A DNA stretch of 64,000 nt, taken from positions 186,001 to 250,000 of the forward strand of contig NZ_JAFBDA010000002.1 of the NCBI RefSeq assembly GCF_016907995.1. The letters are read 5' to 3'. The translations under genes were made by a program, and so were the position numbers. The notes beneath the pieces are model-generated. The model was not told the DNA's origin. It did not search any database and saw nothing but the letters and a program-made list of their open reading frames with translations. This DNA comes from Clostridium sardiniense (GTDB lineage Bacteria; Bacillota; Clostridia; Clostridiales; Clostridiaceae). Below, piece by piece: positions 44,456 to 53,540 of this stretch (positions are counted from its first letter, which is position 1; every line of letters begins with the position of its first letter).

Positions 44456-46612
44456 ATGATAAAAGGAAGAGTTACAATACCAACTGATAAAAATATGAAT
44501 GATTATATAAAAGATATAATAGAAAAGTGGGGAGCAGATGCTATAAGAGATTGTGATGGCACAAAACTTGGCGAAGAAATAACAGGATTAGGTGTAAAAA
44601 ATTATAGTACATACCTAACTACTAGAAATGATCAAGATTTTATTAGAGAAAATATGGATGAGGTACAACAACTTTATTTAATGTCAGAACCGGTTGTTGC
44701 AACTTCAAATAATATAGAGATAGATTTACTTAAGGGATATTTTAAGGAGCAATTTGACATAGATAAAGTACATGATGAAAAACTTTGGTGGGAAGTTATA
44801 GATAGAACAACAGGTGAAGTCTTAGATAATAATAAATGGACTTTTGATAGAGAAAACGGAAAAGTTTTAATAGAAGAGGCCGTTATATGGCATAAATATA
44901 CAGTAAACTTTTTAGTTTATATGATATGGGATCCTACTCAAATGTACAATCATATAACAAATGATTGGGGGGATAAGCCACATGAAGTTCCATATGATTG
45001 TAGACAACCTAAATCCCAAAATCATATGCTAGAACTTTTAGAAAAATGGCTTGATGAAAATCCAGAAATAGATGTTGTGCGATTTACAACATTTTTCCAT
45101 CATTTCACACTATGCTTTAATGAAATAGGAAAAGAAAAGTTTGTTGATTGGTTTGGATACAGTTCATCTGTTAGTCCAAAGGCTATGGAGGATTTTGAAA
45201 AAGATAAAGGTTATAAATTAAGACCAGAAGATATTGTGGATGAAGGATATTACAATTCGCCCTTTAGAGTTCCAACAAAGGAATATAAGGACTATATAGA
45301 TTTTCAATCAAAATGGGTAGCATCCCTTGCAAAAAAGATGGTTGATATGTGTCATGAAAAAGGGAAAGAGGCAATGATGTTCTTAGGAGATAATTGGATA
45401 GGTACAGAACCCTATGGAAAATATTTTGAAAGTATAGGACTTGATGCAGTTGTTGGATCAGTAGGTAATGGGGCTACTATGAGAATGATAAGTGATATAC
45501 CTGGAATTAAATATACTGAAGGTAGATTTCTTCCGTACTTCTTCCCAGATGTATTTACAGAAGGAGGAGACCCTGTTAAAGAAGGACAAGAAAATTGGAT
45601 TCAAGCTAGGAGGGCAATTCTTAGAAAACCTCTTGAGAGAATAGGATATGGTGGATATCTAGGGTTAACTAAAGAGTTCCCAGAATTTGTAGATGAAGTT
45701 GAAAAAATTTGTAATGAATTTAGAGAAATTCATGAGACTATAAAGGGAACAAATTCATATACTTCATTAAAAGTTGGGGTGCTAAACTCATGGGGTAAAC
45801 TTAGAACTTGGCAAACAAATCAGGTAGCACATGCTTTATGGTATAGAGAAATTTATTCTTATGTTGGAGTAATAGAATGTTTAAGTGGCATGCCAGTTGA
45901 TGTAGAGTTTATAAGTTTTGATGATATAAAAGAAAGAGGGATTTCAGATGATATAAAAGTAATAATAAATGCTGGTGATGCTTATACTGCTTGGAGTGGT
46001 GGAGACAACTGGATGGATGAAAAGCTAGTTAGTAAAATAAGAGAGTGGGTATATAATGGAGGAGGCTTCATAGGTGTTGGAGACCCAACAGCATGTCAAT
46101 ATCAAGGGAGATACTTCCAATTAGATGATGTAATGGGAGTAGATAAGGAAATAGGATTTTCATTGAGTACAAGAAAGTATAATGATACAAATGATAAACA
46201 TTTCTTGCTTGAAGATATAGATGAAGAGTTAGACTTCGGAGAAGGAATGGATGGTGTATATGCTAAAGGTGATAATTACCAGATATTATCTAAAGATAGA
46301 GAATACTCAAATCTTGTAGTAAATACTTTTGGAAAGGGAAGAAGTGTTTACTTTGCAGGTCTTCCCTATACTCCACAAAACTGTAGATTACTTCTAAGAG
46401 CAGTATATTTTGTTGCAGGTAGAGAAGATGAAATGAAGAAGTATTATGTTACAAACGTAAATACCGAGTGTGCAGCCTTTGAGGAACTAGGAAAAGTAGT
46501 CGTAATTAATAATACTAGATATATACAGAATACAGATTTAATTATAGGTGGGGAAATTAAGGAGCAATTAAAACTTAATCCAATGGAAATGAGATGGATT
46601 GAATACAAATAA
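44456..46612 (+). CDS. GH112 phosphorylase (galacto-N-biose / lacto-N-biose type)
   Basis: A 718-residue intracellular phosphorylase. It cleaves beta-1,3-galactosyl-N-acetylhexosamine with phosphate, giving galactose-1-phosphate and free GalNAc or GlcNAc. The TIM-barrel part carries the catalytic signature LGDNWIGTEPY, in which Asp312 should be the general acid. WDPTQMYNHITNDWG and RFTTFFHHFTL are further family blocks. The barrel is followed by a Rossmann-like region (VGVLNSWGKLRTWQ) and a C-terminal beta domain. No signal peptide is present. The family also contains galactosyl-rhamnose phosphorylases, so the exact substrate is inferred from the neighbouring amino-sugar kinase. GGGGGGAT precedes the ATG. 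Confidence 0.88.
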   Translation: MIKGRVTIPTDKNMNDYIKDIIEKWGADAIRDCDGTKLGEEITGLGVKNYSTYLTTRNDQDFIRENMDEVQQLYLMSEPVVATSNNIEIDLLKGYFKEQFDIDKVHDEKLWWEVIDRTTGEVLDNNKWTFDRENGKVLIEEAVIWHKYTVNFLVYMIWDPTQMYNHITNDWGDKPHEVPYDCRQPKSQNHMLELLEKWLDENPEIDVVRFTTFFHHFTLCFNEIGKEKFVDWFGYSSSVSPKAMEDFEKDKGYKLRPEDIVDEGYYNSPFRVPTKEYKDYIDFQSKWVASLAKKMVDMCHEKGKEAMMFLGDNWIGTEPYGKYFESIGLDAVVGSVGNGATMRMISDIPGIKYTEGRFLPYFFPDVFTEGGDPVKEGQENWIQARRAILRKPLERIGYGGYLGLTKEFPEFVDEVEKICNEFREIHETIKGTNSYTSLKVGVLNSWGKLRTWQTNQVAHALWYREIYSYVGVIECLSGMPVDVEFISFDDIKERGISDDIKVIINAGDAYTAWSGGDNWMDEKLVSKIREWVYNGGGFIGVGDPTACQYQGRYFQLDDVMGVDKEIGFSLSTRKYNDTNDKHFLLEDIDEELDFGEGMDGVYAKGDNYQILSKDREYSNLVVNTFGKGRSVYFAGLPYTPQNCRLLLRAVYFVAGREDEMKKYYVTNVNTECAAFEELGKVVVINNTRYIQNTDLIIGGEIKEQLKLNPMEMRWIEYK

Positions 46613-46616
46613 TTTA

Positions 46617-46656
46617 AAAGATAGTTATGGGAAAACCTATAACTATCTTTTTTTGT
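46617..46656 (+). terminator. Terminator after the GH112 gene
   Basis: A 12-bp stem AAAGATAGTTAT (46617-46628) with its complement (46639-46650), then TTTT. Confidence 0.85.
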
Positions 46657-46746
46657 ATAAATATTTAAATTAAGTAAATTTTGTAAAAAATTTATCGAGG
46701 TGATATAATAATTAATATGATGCGGCAAGGGGGCTTAAGGAGGGAA

Positions 46747-48468
46747 ATGAGTAAATTTAAAAGAAATATTATTAGATCTATTGGAATAAAAAAGAGATTG
46801 ATATTTGGTTTTTTAATAATACCAATAATATCAATTATAGTTATTTTTTTTATAGGATATAAAGAAAGCAATAAGATTATTAAAGAAAATATAGATAATT
46901 ATTCTAATGAGATGTTAAATATTGTTGAAGAAAATATCAATTTAAATATTGGAAAGTTTGAACAACAATTAGATGAAGTTCTGTTATCACCATTAATTTA
47001 TGAGGGATTAAATAAATCTAAGATTATGAGTTCTACTGAGGAATATAATTTTGCAAATAGAATGAATGAATTTCTATATTCAAAACTACATTTACTATCA
47101 AGTGCTGGAGAAGTTGAGATACTTACAAATGATTTATCTATATTGTACACTCAAGGATTTAAGTATTTTAAAAAAGAAGATGTTTTAAAGTATTCAGCTA
47201 TAGCACAAGAAGTTCCAGGAAGAACTATATGGTTTTATACGCAAATTGATGGACAAGGTGCTATATCAATGGCTAGAGCTATTAGAGATCCATTGACTAA
47301 AGTTGTAAATGGATATATTTTTGTAGCTTTAAATGAGAAGGCTTTTGGAGGAAGTTTTTTAAATGTAAATTTAGATAATTCAGCATCGATAATAGTACTA
47401 AATGAAAGAAACGAATATTTATTTGGACAACAAAAATTTCCTTATAAAAAAATTATAGATTTAAATGGAGATAAGACAATTATAGATTCTTCAAGGTATA
47501 TAGGTAATTATGAAGATGTAAGTAAAGTAGGATGGAAGGTTGTAAATTTAGTACCATATGAAAGTTTTCTAGATAGAATAAGGGGGGTATTAGTGACTTT
47601 GCTTATATATATGTTAACTTTTATAGCATTAACAATTATTTTATCTAATTATATTTATAAAAGTATATATAATCCTATAAATAATTTAGTTAAAGGTATG
47701 GATAGAGCAATCAGTGGATGTATAGATGCTAAGTTAGAGGATGATAGTAATGATGAAATAGGAAGATTATCAAAGCAATTTAATGGATTAATTTCTAAGA
47801 TAAATAGTTTGTTAGATGAAATTAAGTACGAGCAAGAACTAAAACGCGAATCAGAGATAAAAATGCTACAAGCTCAGATAAATCCTCATTTCTTATTTAA
47901 TACGTTAAATACATTAAAATGGATAGCGGTAATGAATGAAGATACATCAGTATCAAATGGGCTTGGAGCTTTAGCAAAGCTACTGAGAAATACGATAGTG
48001 GACTCAAATGAATTTGTAACTATAAGAGAAGAAATAGATAATATAAAAAGTTATATAGTAATACAAAAACTTAGATATGGAGATTCTTTTGAAGTTGATT
48101 ATCATATAGAAGAGGAATTTTATAATTATAAAATAATTAAGTTTATACTTCAGCCTATAATAGAGAACTCTATACTTCATGGCTTTGATGAGGATAAGGA
48201 TAATCAAAAAATAGATATTATAATATCAGAAAGGAATAATATACTAGAAATACTTATAAAAGATAATGGCAAGGGTTTTAATCAACATAAGCATAAAGAA
48301 AAAAAAGAGGGGAAATTATCTGGGGTTGGATATAAAAACGTCTGTGAAAGAATTAAATTAACTTATGGCAAGGAATATACAGTGGAATTAAAAAGTGAGA
48401 TTGATAAGGGAACAGAAGTTAAGATAATGCTACCGGTAAATAAAGATGGAGGGGAATTAAATGCTTAA
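46747..48468 (+). CDS. Sensor histidine kinase, YesM (LytS-like) type
   Basis: A membrane sensor of about 573 residues. A first helix (LIFGFLIIPIISIIVIFFIGY) is followed by an extracellular cache-like sensor domain (about 45-285) and a second helix (VLVTLLIYMLTFIALTIIL). HAMP comes next, then the His_kinase domain with AQINPHFLFNTLNTLKW, where the His (about 381) is phosphorylated. The ATPase part has IIENSILHGFD and IKDNGKGF. In-frame ATG codons at 46717 and 46747 are both possible: the first has GAGGTGA at good distance, while AAGGAGGG is only 3 bases from the second. It overlaps its response regulator gene by 8 bases. It probably senses the imported glycan or a related compound. Confidence 0.9.
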   Translation: MSKFKRNIIRSIGIKKRLIFGFLIIPIISIIVIFFIGYKESNKIIKENIDNYSNEMLNIVEENINLNIGKFEQQLDEVLLSPLIYEGLNKSKIMSSTEEYNFANRMNEFLYSKLHLLSSAGEVEILTNDLSILYTQGFKYFKKEDVLKYSAIAQEVPGRTIWFYTQIDGQGAISMARAIRDPLTKVVNGYIFVALNEKAFGGSFLNVNLDNSASIIVLNERNEYLFGQQKFPYKKIIDLNGDKTIIDSSRYIGNYEDVSKVGWKVVNLVPYESFLDRIRGVLVTLLIYMLTFIALTIILSNYIYKSIYNPINNLVKGMDRAISGCIDAKLEDDSNDEIGRLSKQFNGLISKINSLLDEIKYEQELKRESEIKMLQAQINPHFLFNTLNTLKWIAVMNEDTSVSNGLGALAKLLRNTIVDSNEFVTIREEIDNIKSYIVIQKLRYGDSFEVDYHIEEEFYNYKIIKFILQPIIENSILHGFDEDKDNQKIDIIISERNNILEILIKDNGKGFNQHKHKEKKEGKLSGVGYKNVCERIKLTYGKEYTVELKSEIDKGTEVKIMLPVNKDGGELNA

Positions 48469-50029
48469 GGTTTTAGTCGTAGATGATGAAAAGTTAATTA
48501 GAATAGCTATGAGGAATATAGTAAATTGGAAAGAACTTAATTGTGAAGTTATTGGATATGAAAAAGATGGTGTTGAAGCATTAAAAGTTATTGATGAAGA
48601 TATACCAGATATAATAATAACTGATTTAAAAATGCCTAATTTAGATGGAATAGAACTTATAAAAGAGGTTAAGAGACGAAATATACAAAGTAAAGTTATT
48701 GTTTTAAGTAATCATGGAGATTATGACTTAGTAAGAATGGCGATGAAAGAAGGAGCCTTTGATTATTTGTTAAAGGTTACTATTGAAGGTAAAGATATTG
48801 AGGGTATAATAAATCAAGTGAGTAAGGAGATAGAGTTTAATAATTTAAAATGTAAAAGTATAGAAAATTTTGATATTGAAGACTTAAAAAAGAATTTACT
48901 TCTTATGACAAAACACGAAGAAATTGATGAAAAAGAATTTTTAAAGTGTATTGATAATAAAGAGTTTAAAATACTAGATAAGGGTTTTAATGTTAGCTAC
49001 TTTAAAGTAGATAATATAGATAAAATTTATAAAGAAAAAATAAAAGAGCATACGAACCTTAAAAAAAATATAGAAAATATTATAGATGAAACTATATATA
49101 AGGATATAAATTATAAATTAATATTTATAAATAATCATAGTGGAATAATTATATTTAATAATAGTGAAAAAAATAATTTAATTAATATAAACAGCACCAT
49201 TATAAAGAATATAAAACAATATTTAAATATAACTATGTCAATTGCAGTATCTAAAGAATATGTTGGGAAAAAAAGTTTTAGAAATTGTTTTGATGAGATA
49301 GTAGATTTATTCCAATGGAGATTTTATTTAGGGGAAGAATCTGTTATAGATTGTTCAACAATGCCGAATTTTAAATATATTGATTATACAAAAATAAAAT
49401 ATCCAATGGAAATTGTAAAAAATGTACGTGAAAGAGAGTTTAGCAATAATTCCTGTTTGGTAGATAAAATAATTGATTATGTAATAAAGGAAGAAGCTAA
49501 TCCTAAGTATGTAAAAGAATTATTTATATTTATTCTTGCCAATATAGAAGGAAATGAATTGCAAAAAGGATTCAAAAATGTAGATAAATTTAATTATATA
49601 AGAAAAGCTATTGAAAGTAGTAAAGATATACTTATTCTTAAGAGTTTTCTAAGAGAAGAGTTTAAAAATATAGAAAATTGGATAAATGATGCAAATAATA
49701 GAGCTTATAGGAAAGAAATTGAAGATATTATAAATTATATAGATAAAAACATAGAAAGAAAGATTTCTTTAAAAATGCTATCTAAAACTATAAATATGAA
49801 TGAAAGTTATTTAAGTAGAATTTTTAAGAATGAAACAGGTAAAAATATTACTTATTTTATTAATGAAAGAAAGATGAATAGAGCACTAGAACTTCTTTCA
49901 AATAAATCTATTATGATAAAGGAAGCCTCCTTAATGGTAGGGATTGATGACCAGTTTTATTTCAATAAATTATTCAAAAAATTTTATGGTATAAATCCTA
50001 GTGAATTTAAGAAAAAATGTTACAAATAA
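48461..50029 (+). CDS. Response regulator, YesN type (CheY + AraC domains)
   Basis: A 522-residue transcription factor partnered with the upstream kinase. The receiver domain begins LKVLVVDDEKLIR, and Asp55 in ITDLKMPNLDG is the phosphorylation site. A divergent middle region of about 290 residues leads to two AraC helix-turn-helix motifs: KISLKMLSKTINMNESYLSR and IMIKEASLMVGIDDQFYFNKLFKK (residues about 425-515). Proteins of this type activate nearby sugar-uptake operons. The likely target is the binding-protein/permease operon that starts 123 bases downstream. Confidence 0.92.
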   Translation: MLKVLVVDDEKLIRIAMRNIVNWKELNCEVIGYEKDGVEALKVIDEDIPDIIITDLKMPNLDGIELIKEVKRRNIQSKVIVLSNHGDYDLVRMAMKEGAFDYLLKVTIEGKDIEGIINQVSKEIEFNNLKCKSIENFDIEDLKKNLLLMTKHEEIDEKEFLKCIDNKEFKILDKGFNVSYFKVDNIDKIYKEKIKEHTNLKKNIENIIDETIYKDINYKLIFINNHSGIIIFNNSEKNNLININSTIIKNIKQYLNITMSIAVSKEYVGKKSFRNCFDEIVDLFQWRFYLGEESVIDCSTMPNFKYIDYTKIKYPMEIVKNVREREFSNNSCLVDKIIDYVIKEEANPKYVKELFIFILANIEGNELQKGFKNVDKFNYIRKAIESSKDILILKSFLREEFKNIENWINDANNRAYRKEIEDIINYIDKNIERKISLKMLSKTINMNESYLSRIFKNETGKNITYFINERKMNRALELLSNKSIMIKEASLMVGIDDQFYFNKLFKKFYGINPSEFKKKCYK

Positions 50030-50075
50030 TTACGTAAAAATATTCCATATTATTGTAAATAGCGTTTATATTAAG

Positions 50076-50089
50076 TGAAAACGATTAAT
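50076..50089 (+). promoter_or_regulatory. cre-like site before the binding-protein gene
   Basis: TGAAAACGATTAAT resembles the catabolite-responsive element TGNAANCGNWNNCA except for the last two positions. It would fit CcpA control of sugar uptake. Confidence 0.35.
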
Positions 50090-50152
50090 GGTAATATTTA
50101 GTTGTAAGGTAATTATAAAGTAAATATAAAAAGTATTTAAGGGGGAGAAAAA

Positions 50153-51508
50153 ATGAAGAAGAGAAGTATTAAGATGCTAACTCTTTTAGCAGCGACAACT
50201 GTGGGTCTATCAATGTTTGCAGGTTGTGGAAACAAAACTACAGAAACAGATTCAAAACCTGGAGAAGAACAAGTATTAAATATTGCAGTATTTGAAGGCG
50301 GACATGGTTCAGAGTATTGGAAAGAGATTAGTAAAAAGTTTGAAGAAGAAAATCCAGGGGTTAAAGTTAATGTTGAAGCCAATCCAAAGATTGGTGAAAT
50401 AATAAGACCAAGAATAGCATCAGGAGATGCACCAGATTTTATATACTTAGGATCAACTGATAAATCTGGATTAGCTACATCTTTAATAAAAGATAATGCA
50501 CTAGAAGATATATCAGATGTATTTGAAGGTGAAGATCCAGACGGAGGCGGAAAGCTTAAAGATAAAATTTTAGATGGATTCTTAGATACTTCACTTACAG
50601 CCCCATATGGAGATGGAAAGGTATATTTAGCACCACTTTACTATAATGTAACAGGTATGTGGTATAACAAAACTTACTTTGAAGATAAAGGATATAAAGC
50701 ACCAAAAACTTGGGATGAATTCTTTGCTTTAGGTGATAAAGCTAAAGCTGATGGAAAATCATTATTTACTTACCAAGGTTTAAATCCATCATATAATGAA
50801 GCTATGATATGGCCAATGATTGCATCAGCTGGTGGAGAAAAAGACTTAAAAGCAGTATTTAATTATGAAGAAGGAGCTTGGAATAGTGAAGGAGCTAAAA
50901 AAGCTTTAGAAGCATTTGAAAAGATAGGAAAAGATGATTATTTATTAAAAGGAACAGTTGGTATGAGCCATACAGCAGCACAACAAGCATTCTTAGATGG
51001 AAAAGCTTTATTTATACCAAATGGAAACTGGTTTGAAGATGAAATGAAAAACACAATTCCAAAAGAAGGTTTCTCATTTGGATTTATGGCTCCTCCTGTA
51101 TTTAAGGATGGAGATACTCAATATGCAACTACTATGATAGAACAAATGTATATTCCAAAAGTTGCTAAGAATAAGGAATTAGCAAAGAAATTCTTAGCAT
51201 TCCAATATAAAGATGAAAATGTTAAATCGAACTCTGAATTATCAGGTGCAGTTGTACCAGTTAAAAAAGGTTTAGAATTTGCTAAAGAAAAATTAAATCA
51301 ATCAAACTATGAGTGCTTCAAAATATTTGAAGATGGCGTTAAACCAATAACTGTTGACTTCAAGACAGTAACTGGAACTGAAGTTAATATCGCTGATGAA
51401 GTGTACAATCCAATGGCTTCAATCATGAATAAGAAGTTAACAGCTAAAGAGTGGGCTGATAAGCTTGAAAAAGCAGATGCAAAACTTCGTGAAGCATTAA
51501 AAAAATAA
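50153..51508 (+). CDS. Carbohydrate ABC transporter substrate-binding lipoprotein
   Basis: A 451-residue lipoprotein of the CUT1 binding-protein family. The signal peptide ends in the lipobox MFAGC, with lipidation at Cys25. Family landmarks are GGHGSEYWKEISKKFEEENPG near the N-terminus, YYNVTGMWYNKTYFEDKGYKAPKTWDEFF in the hinge region, and DGKALFIPNGNWFEDEM. It sits outside the membrane and gives sugar to the two permeases. GGGGGAG precedes the ATG. A strong hairpin follows, probably giving a higher level of this protein than of the permeases. Confidence 0.94.
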   Translation: MKKRSIKMLTLLAATTVGLSMFAGCGNKTTETDSKPGEEQVLNIAVFEGGHGSEYWKEISKKFEEENPGVKVNVEANPKIGEIIRPRIASGDAPDFIYLGSTDKSGLATSLIKDNALEDISDVFEGEDPDGGGKLKDKILDGFLDTSLTAPYGDGKVYLAPLYYNVTGMWYNKTYFEDKGYKAPKTWDEFFALGDKAKADGKSLFTYQGLNPSYNEAMIWPMIASAGGEKDLKAVFNYEEGAWNSEGAKKALEAFEKIGKDDYLLKGTVGMSHTAAQQAFLDGKALFIPNGNWFEDEMKNTIPKEGFSFGFMAPPVFKDGDTQYATTMIEQMYIPKVAKNKELAKKFLAFQYKDENVKSNSELSGAVVPVKKGLEFAKEKLNQSNYECFKIFEDGVKPITVDFKTVTGTEVNIADEVYNPMASIMNKKLTAKEWADKLEKADAKLREALKK

Positions 51509-51527
51509 TAAATATTAAAATAATGGA

Positions 51528-51555
51528 TAATGGTTGGGGTAAAACCCAACCATTA
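51528..51555 (+). other. Intercistronic hairpin after the binding-protein gene
   Basis: An 11-bp perfect stem TAATGGTTGGG (51528-51538) with CCCAACCATTA (51545-51555) and no T-run. It probably protects the upstream mRNA or attenuates read-through into the permeases. Confidence 0.7.
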
Positions 51556-51584
51556 CTAAATATATAGCATTGGAAGTGAGATAC

Positions 51585-52466
51585 GTGAAAAATAATAAAA
51601 AGAAAGTATTTATAGCGTGGTGCATAATTCCTGCATTAGTATTGTTTTGTTTATTTATGGTGTACCCAATAATAAAAGGATTTAGTATGTCTTTATATAG
51701 CTGGGGAGGATTATCAGATAATGCAACTTTTATAGGCTTTGATAACTTTAAAACTCTCTTTACAGATGAATATTTTATAAAATCTTTAAAAAATACAGGA
51801 TTTTTACTTTTAGTATTCCCAAGTATAACAATAGTTTTTTCATTATTGTTAGCAATCTTCTTAACACAAGGAAAACTTAAAGAAAAGAATTTTTATAGAT
51901 TAGTTTTCTTCTTCCCAAATGTTTTATCTATGGTTGTAATAGGGGTCCTATTTACATACATTTATGATCCTTCAATTGGTATATTAAATTCTTTCTTTGA
52001 AATGCTTGGGCTAGAGTCTCTTCAGCTAGTTTGGCTTGGAGATCCTAAAACTGTATTATGGGCACTTGCGATGGCAATGGTGTGGCAAGCGGTAGGATAT
52101 TATATGGTAATATACATGGCAGGTCTTGATGGAATTCCACCAGAACTTTATGAAGTGGCAGATATAGAGGGAGCTACTTTTTGGCAAAGATTTAGATATG
52201 TTACATTACCAATGATTTGGGAAATTGTAAGAGTTACTTTAGTATTCTTTATAACTGGAGTATTTAATTTAAGTTTTATATTTGTAAATGTAATGACTGG
52301 AGGAGGTCCAGATGGTGGTTCAGAAGTATTGCTAACTTACATGTACAAGCAAGCTTTTGTTAATTCTAACTATGGTTATGCAATGGCTATAGGGGTCGTA
52401 ATATTTATTATGGCAGTTGGACTTGCACTTATTTTAAATAGAATAACAAAAAAGAGTGAAGCATAA
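51585..52466 (+). CDS. Sugar ABC transporter permease, MalF/UgpA type
   Basis: A 293-residue inner-membrane permease with six predicted helices. The cytoplasmic EAA loop reads YEVADIEGATFWQRFRYVTLPM, which contacts the ATPase. The start is GTG 51585, chosen from GGAAGTGA at 51572-51579; the open frame begins at TTG 51570. It precedes the second permease by 17 bases. Confidence 0.93.
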   Translation: MKNNKKKVFIAWCIIPALVLFCLFMVYPIIKGFSMSLYSWGGLSDNATFIGFDNFKTLFTDEYFIKSLKNTGFLLLVFPSITIVFSLLLAIFLTQGKLKEKNFYRLVFFFPNVLSMVVIGVLFTYIYDPSIGILNSFFEMLGLESLQLVWLGDPKTVLWALAMAMVWQAVGYYMVIYMAGLDGIPPELYEVADIEGATFWQRFRYVTLPMIWEIVRVTLVFFITGVFNLSFIFVNVMTGGGPDGGSEVLLTYMYKQAFVNSNYGYAMAIGVVIFIMAVGLALILNRITKKSEA

Positions 52467-52483
52467 AAGAGAGGAGAATAGCT

Positions 52484-53329
52484 ATGAGAGTTGAAAATAA
52501 AGGCGAAAAAATTAAAAATTGGACATTGAGAATAGTATTGATTTTCGGAAGCTTGCTTGTTATTGTTCCTTTAATTTGGACAGTTTTATCTTCACTAAAA
52601 TCACCAAGTGAATTTACTACTGCACCATGGGCACTACCGGAAACATTAAAATTTGAAAATTATACAAATGCTTTTACTAAAGCAAATATGGGAGATTATT
52701 TTATAAATTCAATAATAGTAACATTACTAGCATTAGCTTTTTTAATGATACTTGCAGTACCATCAGCTTATGTACTATCTAGATATAAATTTATAGGATC
52801 AAACTTCTTAAAGAATTCATATATGGCGGGATTATTTATACAATCAGTATATATAATAGTACCATTATTTTTAATAATGAGTGATTTAACTTTATTAAAT
52901 AATAGAGTAGCACTAAGTTTAGTTTATGCAGTTTTACAATTACCATTTTCAATTTATATATTAATAGGATTTATGCAAAGTATACCTAAAGATTATGAAG
53001 AAGCTGCAATGATAGATGGATGTGGTTATACAAGGACATTAACAAGTGTTATAGTTCCTCTTGCAAAGCCTGGAATAATAACAGTTTTAATATTTAATTT
53101 CATGGGATTCTGGAATGAATATGCTATGGCAATGACATTTATAACTCAAGATTCAAAGAAAACATTACCTGTAGGACTTCAAAATTTAATGGAAGTAAAT
53201 AAGTTTGCAACTGATTGGGGTGCAATGTTTGCCGGTATGGTTATAGTAATGGTACCAACAATAATTGTTTATTCAATATTCCATAAGAAGTTAACTGAAG
53301 GAGTTAATATAGGTGGAATTAAGGGGTAG
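52484..53329 (+). CDS. Sugar ABC transporter permease, MalG/UgpE type
   Basis: A 281-residue permease with six helices. The EAA loop is YEEAAMIDGCGYTRTLTSVIVPLAKPG. It forms the heterodimeric channel with the preceding permease. It ends with FHKKLTEGVNIGGIKG, the common C-terminus of this family. GAGAGGAG precedes the ATG. A palindromic terminator follows about 90 bases later and closes the carbohydrate locus. Confidence 0.93.
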   Translation: MRVENKGEKIKNWTLRIVLIFGSLLVIVPLIWTVLSSLKSPSEFTTAPWALPETLKFENYTNAFTKANMGDYFINSIIVTLLALAFLMILAVPSAYVLSRYKFIGSNFLKNSYMAGLFIQSVYIIVPLFLIMSDLTLLNNRVALSLVYAVLQLPFSIYILIGFMQSIPKDYEEAAMIDGCGYTRTLTSVIVPLAKPGIITVLIFNFMGFWNEYAMAMTFITQDSKKTLPVGLQNLMEVNKFATDWGAMFAGMVIVMVPTIIVYSIFHKKLTEGVNIGGIKG

Positions 53330-53421
53330 GATTATTATATATTATAAAAGATAAAAGCAATATTAAATTAACAAAAAAGATTAAAGAGAGATTTATAAAT
53401 GATACATTTTAAAGTTTCACT

Positions 53422-53457
53422 AAAACCCAGATGAATATATATTCATCTGGGTTTTAA
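53422..53457 (+). terminator. Terminator at the end of the carbohydrate locus
   Basis: A 34-base perfect palindrome (53422-53455) with terminal A and T runs. Confidence 0.85.
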
Positions 53458-53464
53458 GCTTTTC

Positions 53465-53494
53465 TTGACAGATTTCATTTAAAAAGGGTAAAAT
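53465..53494 (+). promoter_or_regulatory. Sigma-A promoter of prmA
   Basis: TTGACA (53465-53470), 18-base spacer, TAAAAT (53489-53494). It gives prmA its own promoter after separation from the dnaK operon. Confidence 0.8.
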
Positions 53495-53540
53495 TATTTA
53501 TTAAGTTCATTAATAAATGAAAGAGAAAGGAATGAATTTC

